DNA of 52,222 nucleotides. It comes from Halobacterium sp. KA-4. Its GTDB lineage: Archaea; Halobacteriota; Halobacteria; Halobacteriales; Halobacteriaceae. Both the position numbers and the translations under genes were made by a program. The notes under the pieces were generated by a model, which did not search any database, was not told the origin of the DNA, and was given only the letters and a program-made list of their open reading frames with translations. Positions 14,965 through 24,248 of the stretch are shown in pieces (position 1 is the stretch's first letter; each line of letters opens with the position of its first letter). The DNA lies in contig NZ_JAJJZG010000020.1 in the NCBI RefSeq assembly GCF_021028995.1, forward strand, positions 1 through 52,222, in the 5' to 3' direction.

Positions 14965-17628
14965 TCAGTAACTCGTGATATCCCGGTCTCCGAGCACCCG
15001 CGTGTACGTGTCGTCACCGGTCACGTCGGCGAGCCGTCCCGCGAGTTCGCGCAGGTCATCATCGACGTCCCACTTCTCGACGTAGTTCTGGACCGCCTGG
15101 CCCTTCTCGTAGCGGTAGCGGAGGAACTGGAGCTTATCGAGATTCGAGAGGTGGTCGCCGCCGTCGCCGTTGACGCGTTCCTGGATGTACGCCTGGCGCT
15201 TCTCGTTGTCCCACGTGCCGAGTTCGAAGCCGTCGTCCTGATTGTACAGGCGCGTCTCCTTGAGGTCCTCCGGTGTGGCATTCGTCCCGCGGCAGAGCTT
15301 GTTGACGTCGTCGTAGGAGACGTCGGGCGTGTCGAGCAAGTCGATGAACACGTCTTCAACGCCGATATCGCTGGCCTCTTGGATGATGCCGTATATCTCT
15401 TGGACGACTTCCTTGGCGGACATGATCTCGCCGTCGCGCTGCACCTTCCCGTGGTGCTTGGAGTACTCACGGAAACACGCGCCCATCTCCATCACGCCAA
15501 TGTCGCCACGGGAGAGGTCACGGTTCTCTTCGAGTTGGATACGGGTACGGCGGGCCGTACGGTAGATGTCGCGGCGGAGGGAGTTCCACGAGGCTGGCTC
15601 GGTGTCGTCGATGGGTCGGGCGACGACGGTGATGTCGAATGAGACTGCTTCACCCGTGATGAATTTATTAGAGTCTGCACTAATTGGATACGTCGCTGTA
15701 ACCTCGAATCCGTTAGCACATAGCGAGGCAAGCAATTCGCCCCACGACTCTGAGTCAGAGTGGTGGTAAGTGAATGCTAGCACCCCATCGTCTTTTAACG
15801 CCCGTCGGATTACAGCGAAGGCTTGCCCAATCTCAGTTTCGAAGTCCTCGGCAGTCTTGTCCAGATACGGGTTAGTTACGATTGACTCGGCACGAGGCGT
15901 CTGGTCTTGATCGAACCCAGGGTATTCATCTTCAAGCAAAATCTTCTGCCAGACGTAAAAATAGTCTGAGACCTCCGAGTAGATGATATTGTCGTAGTAT
16001 GGTGGGTCAGTAATTACTGCGTCAAATTCGTCCTCGAAATCGAGGTTCCGCATATCGCCTTGATAAAGAGTGGACTCCTCACCAATTGGCTGTGCGAACT
16101 TTCCCGTCTCTTGAGTTTCCCCATCTTCGATGAATCGTTCTGTCGGAGAAGCCCCATACTCAACTCCTCTCAACACTTTATCGACAGAGTTTGAGAACGT
16201 ACCTCGGCCTGCTGAAGCACCCCAGACGTTATTTTCGATGGCTTCTGAAGTCGGCACGAACGAATTCATTCGAAAAACGCCCTCAATCTTGTTCGCAGGT
16301 TGGTTGTAGATACAGAACATGTTTTGGAACATAAGTGAGTCTGTTAGAGCCAAGAGAAGGTAGTCCCGCAGTGAAGGGTCTATATCTTCGATAGACCGCA
16401 TAATCTTCGCAACCGAGAGTAGCTGGCGCTCGTTGTGCATATCGGTCCAGTACTCGTATCCGTGGTCAAAGACATCATTTCCAGCCAGTTCAGATGACGC
16501 AGTAATCGCTCCTTCTGGGATTTTTTCGCCAGGAACGTACTCATGGAGGTCGTCGCTACTTTCCCACTCTTCGATTGCTTCGTCCAGAAGATCGATATCT
16601 GCCTCTTCAACACGTTTGTATCCTTTATACTCACTTCGCTCTTCACCGGCGGTCTCACAGTGTTCGCAGAAGTATTCGACCGCGTACAGACGGAGGTCTG
16701 GTGAACCCTGTTCTTGGATGGCATCCGTGATTGCGTACTTCTGTCCACAGTCAGGGCAGTTGTACTTCCCTCCTCGAGATACATTCCCGTTCTTCGGAAT
16801 GAAACTATGGCCACAAGCATCGCAAAGGCTCTCTGACTGCCAGTCGTCCACGAGAGTCACCGCCCCACAGCCCGGGCACAGAACGTTGTATTTGTCATCA
16901 TTCTCGTAGCGTCCCTTCGCCACGCGATAGTCCTTGAATAGTGGAACCGTGTGCCCGCATGAAACGCAGTCCAATTCTTTCACCCAGAAATTGTACATCA
17001 CGTCGGCGTCGTGGTCGCCGTTCGGGCAGGGCGTTTTGTAGTACTCCGTGATCTCGTCCGCGACGTCCTCCTTCACCTGCTCGAATGCTTCCTCAAGCTC
17101 TTCGACGTCGGTTTGGCCAGCTTCGAGTTCTTTCTTCGTGACGAACCACGCGACAGGGTTCAGGTCATTGCCGACGACTTCAGCGCCGAAGCGCGACGCC
17201 TCAACGAGCGACGTGCCGCCACCCATGAATGGGTCGAGAATCTTCTTGTCCTCGACGCGGACATCCTTGGGGTAGAGCTCCCAGAGGCTCTCAGGGTCTG
17301 CCATATCAACGCGGTCAAGGATGGAAGCGATATCTAACTCACTGGAACCTTCGTCATTCCAGTTCGCAAGCGTCTCTCCGTTATTACCTGGCTCAAACAC
17401 ATCCACTGTATCTGGATCGTGAAGAAGAGAGTAGAGCGAGATTGCACGGAAAACACACCCCAGGCGACGGGCCCACCACTTGTGCATTGTGTAAATAGGA
17501 CGGTAGTACATCTTCGCTCGCCCCTCTCGTTCCGCCAACTCGTTCACGCGCTCGATGGGGAACCCGCGTTCGATGGGGAGTTCCGTCCGCTCCTGCCGAC
17601 CCTGTGAAGATCCAGATTGCTCAGACAT
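14965..17628 (-). CDS. DUF1156 DNA methyltransferase (anti-phage-associated)
   Basis: This 887-residue protein starts with the DUF1156 region, including YTMHKWWARRLG near residue 50. An AdoMet motif I, DPFMGGGTSLVEASRFG (about 135-150), follows, then several zinc-knuckle pairs in the middle (CVSCGH, CPGCGA, CDACGH, CPDCGQ). The catalytic TDPPYYDNIIYSEVSDYFYV (about 540-560) identifies an N6-adenine or N4-cytosine amino-methyltransferase. DUF1156 enzymes are annotated as anti-phage-associated and occur with DUF499 ATPases and helicases, as here. It probably marks host DNA as self. The zinc-rich insert may read the target. Confidence 0.8.
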   Translation of the reverse strand: MSEQSGSSQGRQERTELPIERGFPIERVNELAEREGRAKMYYRPIYTMHKWWARRLGCVFRAISLYSLLHDPDTVDVFEPGNNGETLANWNDEGSSELDIASILDRVDMADPESLWELYPKDVRVEDKKILDPFMGGGTSLVEASRFGAEVVGNDLNPVAWFVTKKELEAGQTDVEELEEAFEQVKEDVADEITEYYKTPCPNGDHDADVMYNFWVKELDCVSCGHTVPLFKDYRVAKGRYENDDKYNVLCPGCGAVTLVDDWQSESLCDACGHSFIPKNGNVSRGGKYNCPDCGQKYAITDAIQEQGSPDLRLYAVEYFCEHCETAGEERSEYKGYKRVEEADIDLLDEAIEEWESSDDLHEYVPGEKIPEGAITASSELAGNDVFDHGYEYWTDMHNERQLLSVAKIMRSIEDIDPSLRDYLLLALTDSLMFQNMFCIYNQPANKIEGVFRMNSFVPTSEAIENNVWGASAGRGTFSNSVDKVLRGVEYGASPTERFIEDGETQETGKFAQPIGEESTLYQGDMRNLDFEDEFDAVITDPPYYDNIIYSEVSDYFYVWQKILLEDEYPGFDQDQTPRAESIVTNPYLDKTAEDFETEIGQAFAVIRRALKDDGVLAFTYHHSDSESWGELLASLCANGFEVTATYPISADSNKFITGEAVSFDITVVARPIDDTEPASWNSLRRDIYRTARRTRIQLEENRDLSRGDIGVMEMGACFREYSKHHGKVQRDGEIMSAKEVVQEIYGIIQEASDIGVEDVFIDLLDTPDVSYDDVNKLCRGTNATPEDLKETRLYNQDDGFELGTWDNEKRQAYIQERVNGDGGDHLSNLDKLQFLRYRYEKGQAVQNYVEKWDVDDDLRELAGRLADVTGDDTYTRVLGDRDITSY

Positions 17629-17781
17629 TATTCAGTATATAGAAGCGATAACGCAGGAACCCCATAAGTGTGCGTTCTTCACACCCTTTCTGTACTGTGA
17701 CGAGACCAGTACTGTGGTAGCGAACTGATTGGATACTTATAACCAGTTGTCTTATGTGCCCCGGTTTCCATCAAAACATCA

Positions 17782-18663
17782 ATGCCGTCACACACGAGTG
17801 GGACGCAACTCATTTTCTTTCTGTATCTTCTCGTGCCAGGTTATTTCGCATTTCGAACATATCTCTGGGCCAATATTGCGCTTGATGAAACCTCGAGGCT
17901 TACCAAAATCGTCCATATGTCTATGGGCGGGTTCGGGTCACTTGCGGTAGTTGCCGTTATTCGGAACTTGGGGTTGCTACACTTCGATTTTATTCCCCTT
18001 TGGCTCGCCGTTAATGAGCCGATCACATTTGAAGGAGTTTCAACTCTTACTGTTGCAGAAGCAACCAATCTGATCGTAATGCAATCATTCGTAGCAGTCT
18101 TGGGTGGAATCCTAGTAGGAAGTCTTCGTATCATCGTGTGGGAGGGGGAAACGAAGGAACGTAAGAATCTAAACAACCCTTGGGAAGAGTTCGAATATCA
18201 GGCTACGTACGATGGCACAGTGACTGTCCTCACGGAGAATGACGAGCAAATAACCGGCCAGCTACTCGAAGTTGGTAACTCTAGTACCGAAAACGACATA
18301 TTGCTAACGGAGCCCCGGGAGTCTCAGTTTTTTAATGGTGAGTTGGAGGAGGGAGAATCAAGAGGAAAGATCTCATACCACCATCAGCGCGACATCTCTC
18401 GCGTAATCCTGCATAGTGAATGGGAAGGTCACGAACGTGGCAGTATTGAACGATATCACCGTGACCTCCTGAACTCTGGATTAAAAACCCGGAGCTGGAT
18501 ACTCAGGAGATTCCAATGGGTTCAGTCCACCGTTAGTGGATTCAAAGAAGCAATATCTTCGGTATTACACAATGATGAGCAGCAAGACGGGTTAGATATC
18601 GAAGATGAGGTCTCACTATCTGATACCTCTGACGGAGAGAGCAGAGAAAGTGGCGATGAATAG
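17782..18663 (+). CDS. DUF6338-like membrane protein
   Basis: This 293-residue protein has N-terminal hydrophobic segments (about 9-25, 47-62 and 93-117, including GTQLIFFLYLLVPGYFAF and FVAVLGGILVGSLRIIVW). A P-W-E-E-F motif follows, then a soluble small-beta domain (TYDGTVTVLTENDEQITGQL). This fits the DUF6338 family as I remember it, which is frequent near defence genes and has no assigned function. The acidic tail is probably disordered. The IS1595 element was inserted exactly at its stop codon (18661-18663), leaving the protein intact. It is divergent from the methyltransferase gene. Confidence 0.55.
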   Translation: MPSHTSGTQLIFFLYLLVPGYFAFRTYLWANIALDETSRLTKIVHMSMGGFGSLAVVAVIRNLGLLHFDFIPLWLAVNEPITFEGVSTLTVAEATNLIVMQSFVAVLGGILVGSLRIIVWEGETKERKNLNNPWEEFEYQATYDGTVTVLTENDEQITGQLLEVGNSSTENDILLTEPRESQFFNGELEEGESRGKISYHHQRDISRVILHSEWEGHERGSIERYHRDLLNSGLKTRSWILRRFQWVQSTVSGFKEAISSVLHNDEQQDGLDIEDEVSLSDTSDGESRESGDE

Positions 18664-19677
18664 ACTAATCGCTCTTATGAAGCAGGTTGTTGGTCGAGGA
18701 GAGCTGTCGCTGTGAAAGCGTAGCGGGCAAGGGTGACGCGAACGCGTCACCCGATATGTTCCCATTTGAACTGCTACGCTCGGAGGCGAGCGCCGCGAAC
18801 CTGCTGGAGCAGGTTCGCTGGCGCGATGGCCTCCAGTGCCCGCACTGCCGGTCTGAATCAGTGATCAAACACGGCAGCTATCGAGAGTATCAGCGGTACC
18901 TCTGTAAGGATTGTGACCGCACGTTCAACGACAAGACCGGCACGATCTTCGCACACGCGAAGATTGGCCTTGACAAGCTCCTGTTCGCGTTCTACTCGTT
19001 CGTTCGGTTCAACACGAGTATCCACCAGTTAGACGCTGAAATCGACGTTTCCTACCGGTCGCTGCATCGGCGCGTCGAGCAGTTCGCCAGAACGCTCGAC
19101 GCGCCAGCCGTCTCCCTCGTTGGCCCGGTCGAGATTGACGAGTTCTATGTCTCTGCTGGGAAGAAAGGCCGCGAGCGCGACCAACCGTCGCGCTCGCGTG
19201 GCCTTTCGAAACGTGGGCGAGGAACGTACGCCAAGGACAAACCGCCAGTATTCACGCTCGTTGATCGCGGCAACGGTCAGCGATACACCGTGCCAGCGAA
19301 ATCCGCCGACGAAACGACCGTGCGACTCCTTCTCGAAAACAACGAGAAGGAGTCGCTGACTGTCTATACCGACGGATTTCGGGCCTACGACCCGCTAGAA
19401 GACGATGAGAACTTCCACCGGGAATCAGTGATTCACGGCGACGGTGAGTACGTCGATGGAGACGCGCACGTGAACACCTGCGAGAGCCACGCGTCGCTGG
19501 CGCGACGGTGGCTCTCGCCGCATCGAGGCGTCTCAAAAGACAACCTGACAGCGTATCTCAGACCGTTCCACCTCCGACGACGAATCCTCCGAAAACCCGG
19601 CCGAGAAGCACTCAAGGAGATCGTTCAAGCAGTTCTCTGACTCACCAACAATGTGCTTCACAAGAGCGTAGACTAAT
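18661..19677 (+). mobile_element. IS1595-type insertion sequence with 9-bp target duplication
   Basis: The direct repeat TAGACTAAT is at 18661-18669 and 19669-19677. The element between (18670-19668, 999 bp) ends in inverted repeats CGCTCTTATGAAGCAGGTTG and, on the other strand, CGCTCTTGTGAAGCACATTG. It carries one intact transposase. The duplicated target contains the stop codon of the DUF6338-like gene on the left copy and the stop of the YwgA-like gene on the right copy, so neither neighbour lost codons. Confidence 0.85.
18756..19640 (+). CDS. IS1595-family transposase
   Basis: This 294-residue protein has an N-terminal zinc ribbon (CPHC, about residue 28, and CKDC, about 52). The catalytic residues are Asp in VEIDEFYVSAGKK, Asp in TVYTDGFRAYDP and the third acid in HVNTCESHASL, followed by a conserved RGVSKDNLTAYLRPFHLRRR tail. 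This is the domain order of IS1595 transposases. The start at 18756 lies just after a perfect 10-bp hairpin (18731-18740/18743-18752) that could limit translation. At least six further long inverted repeats lie inside the coding sequence, including a perfect 14-bp stem at 19322-19335/19343-19356. Confidence 0.85.
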   Translation: MFPFELLRSEASAANLLEQVRWRDGLQCPHCRSESVIKHGSYREYQRYLCKDCDRTFNDKTGTIFAHAKIGLDKLLFAFYSFVRFNTSIHQLDAEIDVSYRSLHRRVEQFARTLDAPAVSLVGPVEIDEFYVSAGKKGRERDQPSRSRGLSKRGRGTYAKDKPPVFTLVDRGNGQRYTVPAKSADETTVRLLLENNEKESLTVYTDGFRAYDPLEDDENFHRESVIHGDGEYVDGDAHVNTCESHASLARRWLSPHRGVSKDNLTAYLRPFHLRRRILRKPGREALKEIVQAVL

Positions 19678-20134
19678 ATTGGTATACGCTATTTTCGGTG
19701 TACTCAGAGTGCCTGTCATAGACTCGTTCAATTAAATCCCGTAATGACAGGTGGCCATATTCGTTAGCAATGGCCTCGGCAGCGTTAAAGATGACATCAA
19801 TGTCTCCACCTCGGCTCGTAAGTTGCTCTACCGCTTTTCTCCCAGAATCTTCCAGTACGTAATCATATCGCGTATTCCCCCCGACCGTTTTTTCAGTCGA
19901 AATCTTCACCAGACCTTTTTCCTCCAAGTCCTCAATATCCTCCAGTAGCGATTTAGAGAACGGGCCGTAGTCGTACTTTCGGTAGGTATAGGCGTCAAAC
20001 TGGTCTCCGAGCTCTTCTTCATCGAGTAAGAAGGCAAGCTTTTGAAGGCGGGTTTTTCCCTGGATTTCACCATCCATAGCGTCCAGTAACGCTAACGGAA
20101 CCAAGCTCTCGCGGTCGATTGTGATGGATCCCAT
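19673..20134 (-). CDS. YwgA/Panacea-like protein, copy 2
   Basis: This 153-residue protein is homologous to the product of 12090-12542. Shared landmarks are LVPLALLDAMDG at the start, GKTRLQKLAFLLDEEELG, YDYGPFSKSLLEDIEDLE, HLSLRDLIERVY and the C-terminal YTENSVYQY. A TATA-like ATATGAATA sits about 27 bp upstream of the ATG at 20134, so it has its own promoter. It lies between the DUF6338-like gene (convergent) and the DUF499 ATPase gene (same strand). An antitoxin-like or regulatory role is possible from the family, but no partner toxin is identified. Confidence 0.55.
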   Translation of the reverse strand: MGSITIDRESLVPLALLDAMDGEIQGKTRLQKLAFLLDEEELGDQFDAYTYRKYDYGPFSKSLLEDIEDLEEKGLVKISTEKTVGGNTRYDYVLEDSGRKAVEQLTSRGGDIDVIFNAAEAIANEYGHLSLRDLIERVYDRHSEYTENSVYQY

Positions 20135-20250
20135 AGGGCCTACACCTTTTCCTTCGTATTCATATTTCAGTTCTGGGGGTATAGTCTTTGTCCGTTAATA
20201 CACCGAGCGTCTTCTCCTTTGGAAAGACTCAACGAGAGGTGTAGACAGAG

Positions 20251-23200
20251 CTACTTCTGGAAGCTGATCTCGATCTTCAGGCTCGACGCCTCTTCCGGCA
20301 TCCGCTCGAAGAGGTCCTGCACCTTCGTGTAGTCCTGTTCGGACCGCAACGTCAAGCTGACCTGCGTCCGCTCGACGTCGGCGGTCCCCTGAAGAGCACC
20401 GGGAACACCCTCCCTGTCGGGCAGCATGAAGGTGACGTCGCCGTACTCAACGCTCCCCGTCTGGTGGTTGTTCCGCCACTTGCTCCGCATCGCGGCGACG
20501 TCGTCGCCGTTGTACTCGAAGCGCCACGTATCAGCCTCTGTATCAGCCTTCCGGAACGGATAGCCGGGCACCCAGTCGGTGGCCTTGTCCGACCCGGTTG
20601 TGTTGACCACGTACTCCGGTTCCTCGTCCTTCCCGATGTTCTCCAGCAGGAACGTCCGCACCATATACTCGGTGACGCTGTCGTCGAAGCGGTCGGTGAC
20701 CTTGTTGACCGTGAACTGGTCACCCGGCTCCAAGTCCTCGATGTACGCCAGAATCTGGTCACCGATTCGGTCGGATACCGTCGGGACAATCTTGACGGTG
20801 GTCGGCTCGCGATCGCCGAGCGATCCGAGATACCGACCGCCGGCCTCCAGCACGTAGTCGTCGACGAGGAACTCGTTGACCGCCTCACGAGCAACCGATT
20901 CGGTCTCGTCCGGCGGCAGGAACACCGCTTCGTCCGACCGAACCTCTCCGATGATCGTGTCGAGATTCGCGTACCCGTCGTCGTTGATATGCTCCTCGAT
21001 ACGGTCCACAAGGGACGACGCACCGACAACCTTCGCACCGCCGACGTCACGGAGCGTCGCGTCGGATTGTGGCTTGTCGAGGATCTCGTTCCCTTTTACG
21101 ATGACGTACTGGTCCTCACGGGCGAGCCGGCCGATAGCCCGCATCACAACGTCGTGGCTGTCGCCGTCGATCCAGATCTCGCCGTCCTCAACGAGCTCCA
21201 GTTCGAAGTCGCCGATGTCGAGCGCAGTCGTCCCGCTCCCGAAGCGCTGGCGGAGCTCCTGCTCGGCGTCATCGACCCCCCACACGTCCACGTCATCCTG
21301 CTGAACGAGCACGGTGTCCAGCGAGCTTCCGGAAAGGTCGTCACGGAACCCACCAGTATCACGGGCGAGTACCGGCTTGCCGTCGAGCGCTTCGACGGTT
21401 GCGTTCAACACATCGTTGGCACTGCCGGGAATCGGGAGTTCCGGGTCACGGTGGAACTGCTCGTAGATGTCCTCGACCGAGATTTCCCCACGTCGATCCA
21501 GAAGGTCCTCGGCGATGTCCCAGACGTGCGACTGGAGGTCGAACGGGTCAGCTGCCGCAGAGTCCGCAATGTTCGAGGCGTCGAGTTCCGCCTCGTCGAG
21601 GACGAAGACATCGAGATCCATCGGCTCCACTTTCGCCCACTCGTCATCGTCCATCAGATTGTCGCCGTCGATCACATCGCCGTACAGGAGTTGAAGCTCT
21701 TCACGGAGCTCGTTCTCCTCCTGCTCCATCATACTACGAATCGAGGTGCGGATTTCGTCATCGAGTGACTCGTCCGCGAGTACCTGTCGCGCACCCTCAA
21801 TGTACCGCGCCTTGTCGATGTACCGTGTGCCGGACTCGATGGCCTTGTCCCCCGAGGGCTGGACGAAGACGAGTGTGTTGCGCCACTCGCGTCCGCGACC
21901 GTCGTTCGTGATGACCTTCTTCACCTCGTCCTGGGTCCACTGGCCGTCCTTCACGACGACCTTCACCTCACGGTCGTCCGGAATGTCCCGCATATCGTTC
22001 GTCCGGAACCCGACCGGGTGCGCATTCGAGCCGAAGATATCCGTGATGAAGTCCGCAATCTCGGCCTTCGCCGACGTCTCCGACACATCCACAGCTGCGT
22101 TCCGGATGAGTGCGTTCGGGTTCTGCCGGTCACGAATGGCGTACTTCCCGTTCAGCTTGTGGAGGTGCCATGCAACGCCGTGCAATCGTTCGAGGTTGAG
22201 GACGACGTCGGAGACGAGGTCACCTGTCTGGTAGGCACCCATCACGATCTCCGACACCTCCGCACCCTCGCCTTCACTCGGCTTCAACGAGTAGAGGAGA
22301 ATCGTGTTCAGGATGCGACGACCGTGGGGCACTTCATCCGTGTCAACACGACTTTTGATGTCACCGGTAGCGGCGTTCAGTCGTTCGTAGTTGATCTTCG
22401 CCAGTTCGTCCTCAAACTCGATGGCGTCGATGTCGCCGTGTGTGATCAGGTCCGTCTGATCCTGCATCTGCAAGAGAACCTTCGAGAAGAGGTAGATCAT
22501 CCCGCGCGTGTTCTGGTTGCCCTCATCGGCGTAGTAGCGTGTCTCAAGGGCATCCAGAAGCACAGGGTGGAACGGATAGAGATCGTGCATCTCCGACAGC
22601 AAGTCGTCGGGGAGATCGACGTGCCCGTCAGCTTGATCGTATGCGTCGAAGTACCCGTTGACGATCTCGCGGGCCGCACTCTCGTTTACGGAGTCGATCA
22701 GGCGGTGGCGCAGGACCTCGCGCTTGTCCACCTGGTTGTTCATATTGACCTCAACTGCCTGTTCGCGGTTCAGGATATCGTGGACTTCGGAGCCCTCCCG
22801 GAGCACCGAGACGATCGTGTAGAGTTCGAGATCCGAGAGCGCGGTCGATTCGAGCAGTGACTGGAGGAATGCCTTGTTTGCGCTCTTTCGATCACCCTGA
22901 AGCGTATCGAACCAGTCCTCCAATTCGTCCACGAAGAATGCGACAGTGGTGTCGCCGACGGCCTCCTGAATCGTCTGCATATCGGGATAGCCACCCGACT
23001 CGAACGTCCCAGGATCGTAATCAAGCGCCTCGAAGAACGGTTCCCAGAGGTACTCGTACTGTTCGTTCTGCATCGCAACCGTGATCGGCGTCGCCGACTC
23101 TGGAAGCGAAGCGTCGAACCCTTCAACCGAATCACTTGCCCACGCACCCGCGGCATCGGGATCATCGAAACAGTGGTACAGTGCCACCATCTGGTGAGAC

Positions 23201-23466
23201 TTCCCACTACCGTACGGGCCATAGAGGATGTGCGTGCCTCGCGGGTCGTCCCCAGTCAAGGAATCACGAAGAATCGAGAGGGCCTCTCGAAGGCCCTGAG
23301 TCATCAGCGTCCGTTCGAAAAAGAGTGCTGCGTCAGACTCGAACTCGTCGTCGTCGTCAACATTGTAGAGTTTTACCTGCCCATCGATCTGTCCTTCTTC
23401 CCGAAGCTCGCGGCTGAGGGTCACCGTGTCTTCGAGCGTATTTGGTAAGGATCCCGTCTGTGCCAT
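20251..23466 (-). CDS. DUF499 ATPase (anti-phage-associated)
   Basis: This 1071-residue P-loop ATPase has Walker A LYGPYGSGKSHQMVALYHCF (about 80-100) and Walker B TTVAFFVDELEDWFDTLQGD (about 170-190). The long C-terminal part is mostly alpha/beta with repeated winged-helix-like segments. DUF499 proteins are annotated as anti-phage-associated and accompany DUF1156 methyltransferases and helicases. The architecture resembles the PglY/BrxC type of ATPase. The start at 23466 (MAQTGSLPNTLEDT) is preferred over the frame start at 23499. The gene is on the same strand as the small gene at 23522-24094, 55 bp downstream of it. Confidence 0.8.
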   Translation of the reverse strand: MAQTGSLPNTLEDTVTLSRELREEGQIDGQVKLYNVDDDDEFESDAALFFERTLMTQGLREALSILRDSLTGDDPRGTHILYGPYGSGKSHQMVALYHCFDDPDAAGAWASDSVEGFDASLPESATPITVAMQNEQYEYLWEPFFEALDYDPGTFESGGYPDMQTIQEAVGDTTVAFFVDELEDWFDTLQGDRKSANKAFLQSLLESTALSDLELYTIVSVLREGSEVHDILNREQAVEVNMNNQVDKREVLRHRLIDSVNESAAREIVNGYFDAYDQADGHVDLPDDLLSEMHDLYPFHPVLLDALETRYYADEGNQNTRGMIYLFSKVLLQMQDQTDLITHGDIDAIEFEDELAKINYERLNAATGDIKSRVDTDEVPHGRRILNTILLYSLKPSEGEGAEVSEIVMGAYQTGDLVSDVVLNLERLHGVAWHLHKLNGKYAIRDRQNPNALIRNAAVDVSETSAKAEIADFITDIFGSNAHPVGFRTNDMRDIPDDREVKVVVKDGQWTQDEVKKVITNDGRGREWRNTLVFVQPSGDKAIESGTRYIDKARYIEGARQVLADESLDDEIRTSIRSMMEQEENELREELQLLYGDVIDGDNLMDDDEWAKVEPMDLDVFVLDEAELDASNIADSAAADPFDLQSHVWDIAEDLLDRRGEISVEDIYEQFHRDPELPIPGSANDVLNATVEALDGKPVLARDTGGFRDDLSGSSLDTVLVQQDDVDVWGVDDAEQELRQRFGSGTTALDIGDFELELVEDGEIWIDGDSHDVVMRAIGRLAREDQYVIVKGNEILDKPQSDATLRDVGGAKVVGASSLVDRIEEHINDDGYANLDTIIGEVRSDEAVFLPPDETESVAREAVNEFLVDDYVLEAGGRYLGSLGDREPTTVKIVPTVSDRIGDQILAYIEDLEPGDQFTVNKVTDRFDDSVTEYMVRTFLLENIGKDEEPEYVVNTTGSDKATDWVPGYPFRKADTEADTWRFEYNGDDVAAMRSKWRNNHQTGSVEYGDVTFMLPDREGVPGALQGTADVERTQVSLTLRSEQDYTKVQDLFERMPEEASSLKIEISFQK

Positions 23467-23521
23467 CTTGATACTTAAACAAACCTCAGTGGCACCCAAT
23501 AAACACTATGGTCCCGCGAAT

Positions 23522-24094
23522 TCAGCGGTATTGTGAGTCGTCTTCAGACATATCGGGGGGAATCGGCGTGTGGGTACAATTCGGCCGACTAGGGATTGTT
23601 ACGGGCGTGTCGTAGTTCTCGTTATCATACCGTTCTTTCAATCGGTTAAGTAACGGATCAATTTCCCACGTGTCGCCAGCTAGTTTCCTTGTACACTCTG
23701 ACCCTCTGTCTTCGTGTGGCGAATGTGGAATATAGCATTCTGAGTACCCGAGTTCCTTCAGCTGTAGAAATGCCCCGTGGTTGTAGAAGCGAACAGCTTG
23801 CATTCGAATCAAGGCCTCATTCCAATCGCTGCTAAACGTATTATTATCGTGTGAATGCGGCGATTCGCGCCGTGGAAGCTCCTGTAGAACACGTTCATAT
23901 GCCTCTTGATATTCAATTTCGCAGTCAAAGAAGTCGATAAGAATATCTCGTGCATTTTGTTCTCGGTCGCCACCTTCTACCCTCTTTCCATAGATTGGGC
24001 GACCAGGAATGATGTCGGCAATCTGCGTTTGAAGGGCATCGTTACTTCGGATTGCTTCGGGGATTTCTAAGTAGTGACTGGCCCACTGGGTCAT
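23522..24094 (-). CDS. 190-residue protein with possible Mu gpF-like C-terminus
   Basis: No family is certain. The C-terminal part has the spacing of a phage Mu gpF/head-morphogenesis motif: a C-Y-I-P pair, then DRGSECTRKLAGDTWEID (about 135-150), and after an insert PSRPNCTHTPIPP near 175. In gpF proteins this reads Cys-x-x-x-x-Gly followed by P-x-H/P-N-C-R. The helical N-terminus shows nothing recognisable. It stands between the DUF499 gene and the divergent helicase, where other anti-phage islands of this kind carry a DUF3780 gene of similar length, but I see no DUF3780 features. The gpF reading is tentative. Confidence 0.4.
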   Translation of the reverse strand: MTQWASHYLEIPEAIRSNDALQTQIADIIPGRPIYGKRVEGGDREQNARDILIDFFDCEIEYQEAYERVLQELPRRESPHSHDNNTFSSDWNEALIRMQAVRFYNHGAFLQLKELGYSECYIPHSPHEDRGSECTRKLAGDTWEIDPLLNRLKERYDNENYDTPVTIPSRPNCTHTPIPPDMSEDDSQYR

Positions 24095-24248
24095 CTTTGA
24101 TTACCTACCCTAATGTTATTTCACACCCACTTAGTGATTCGGTGGGAGCTCAGCTGCATATGTACACTTCCTAAATGGAGACACAGCTGCCTGGTTGCTG
24201 ATTTGTAGTCACAAAACGTATTTCACGCACACCTGCTTCTACGAACGT

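Noticed and set aside
14858-14971. 37-residue protein on the plus strand
   Set aside because: No promoter or recognisable motif, and it overlaps the methyltransferase stop.
20464-21768. 434-codon plus-strand frame antisense to the DUF499 gene
   Set aside because: It mirrors the codon bias of the DUF499 frame, has no motif or promoter and is an antisense shadow.
22018-22860. 280-codon plus-strand frame antisense to DUF499
   Set aside because: Same reason: a shadow of the high-GC coding strand.
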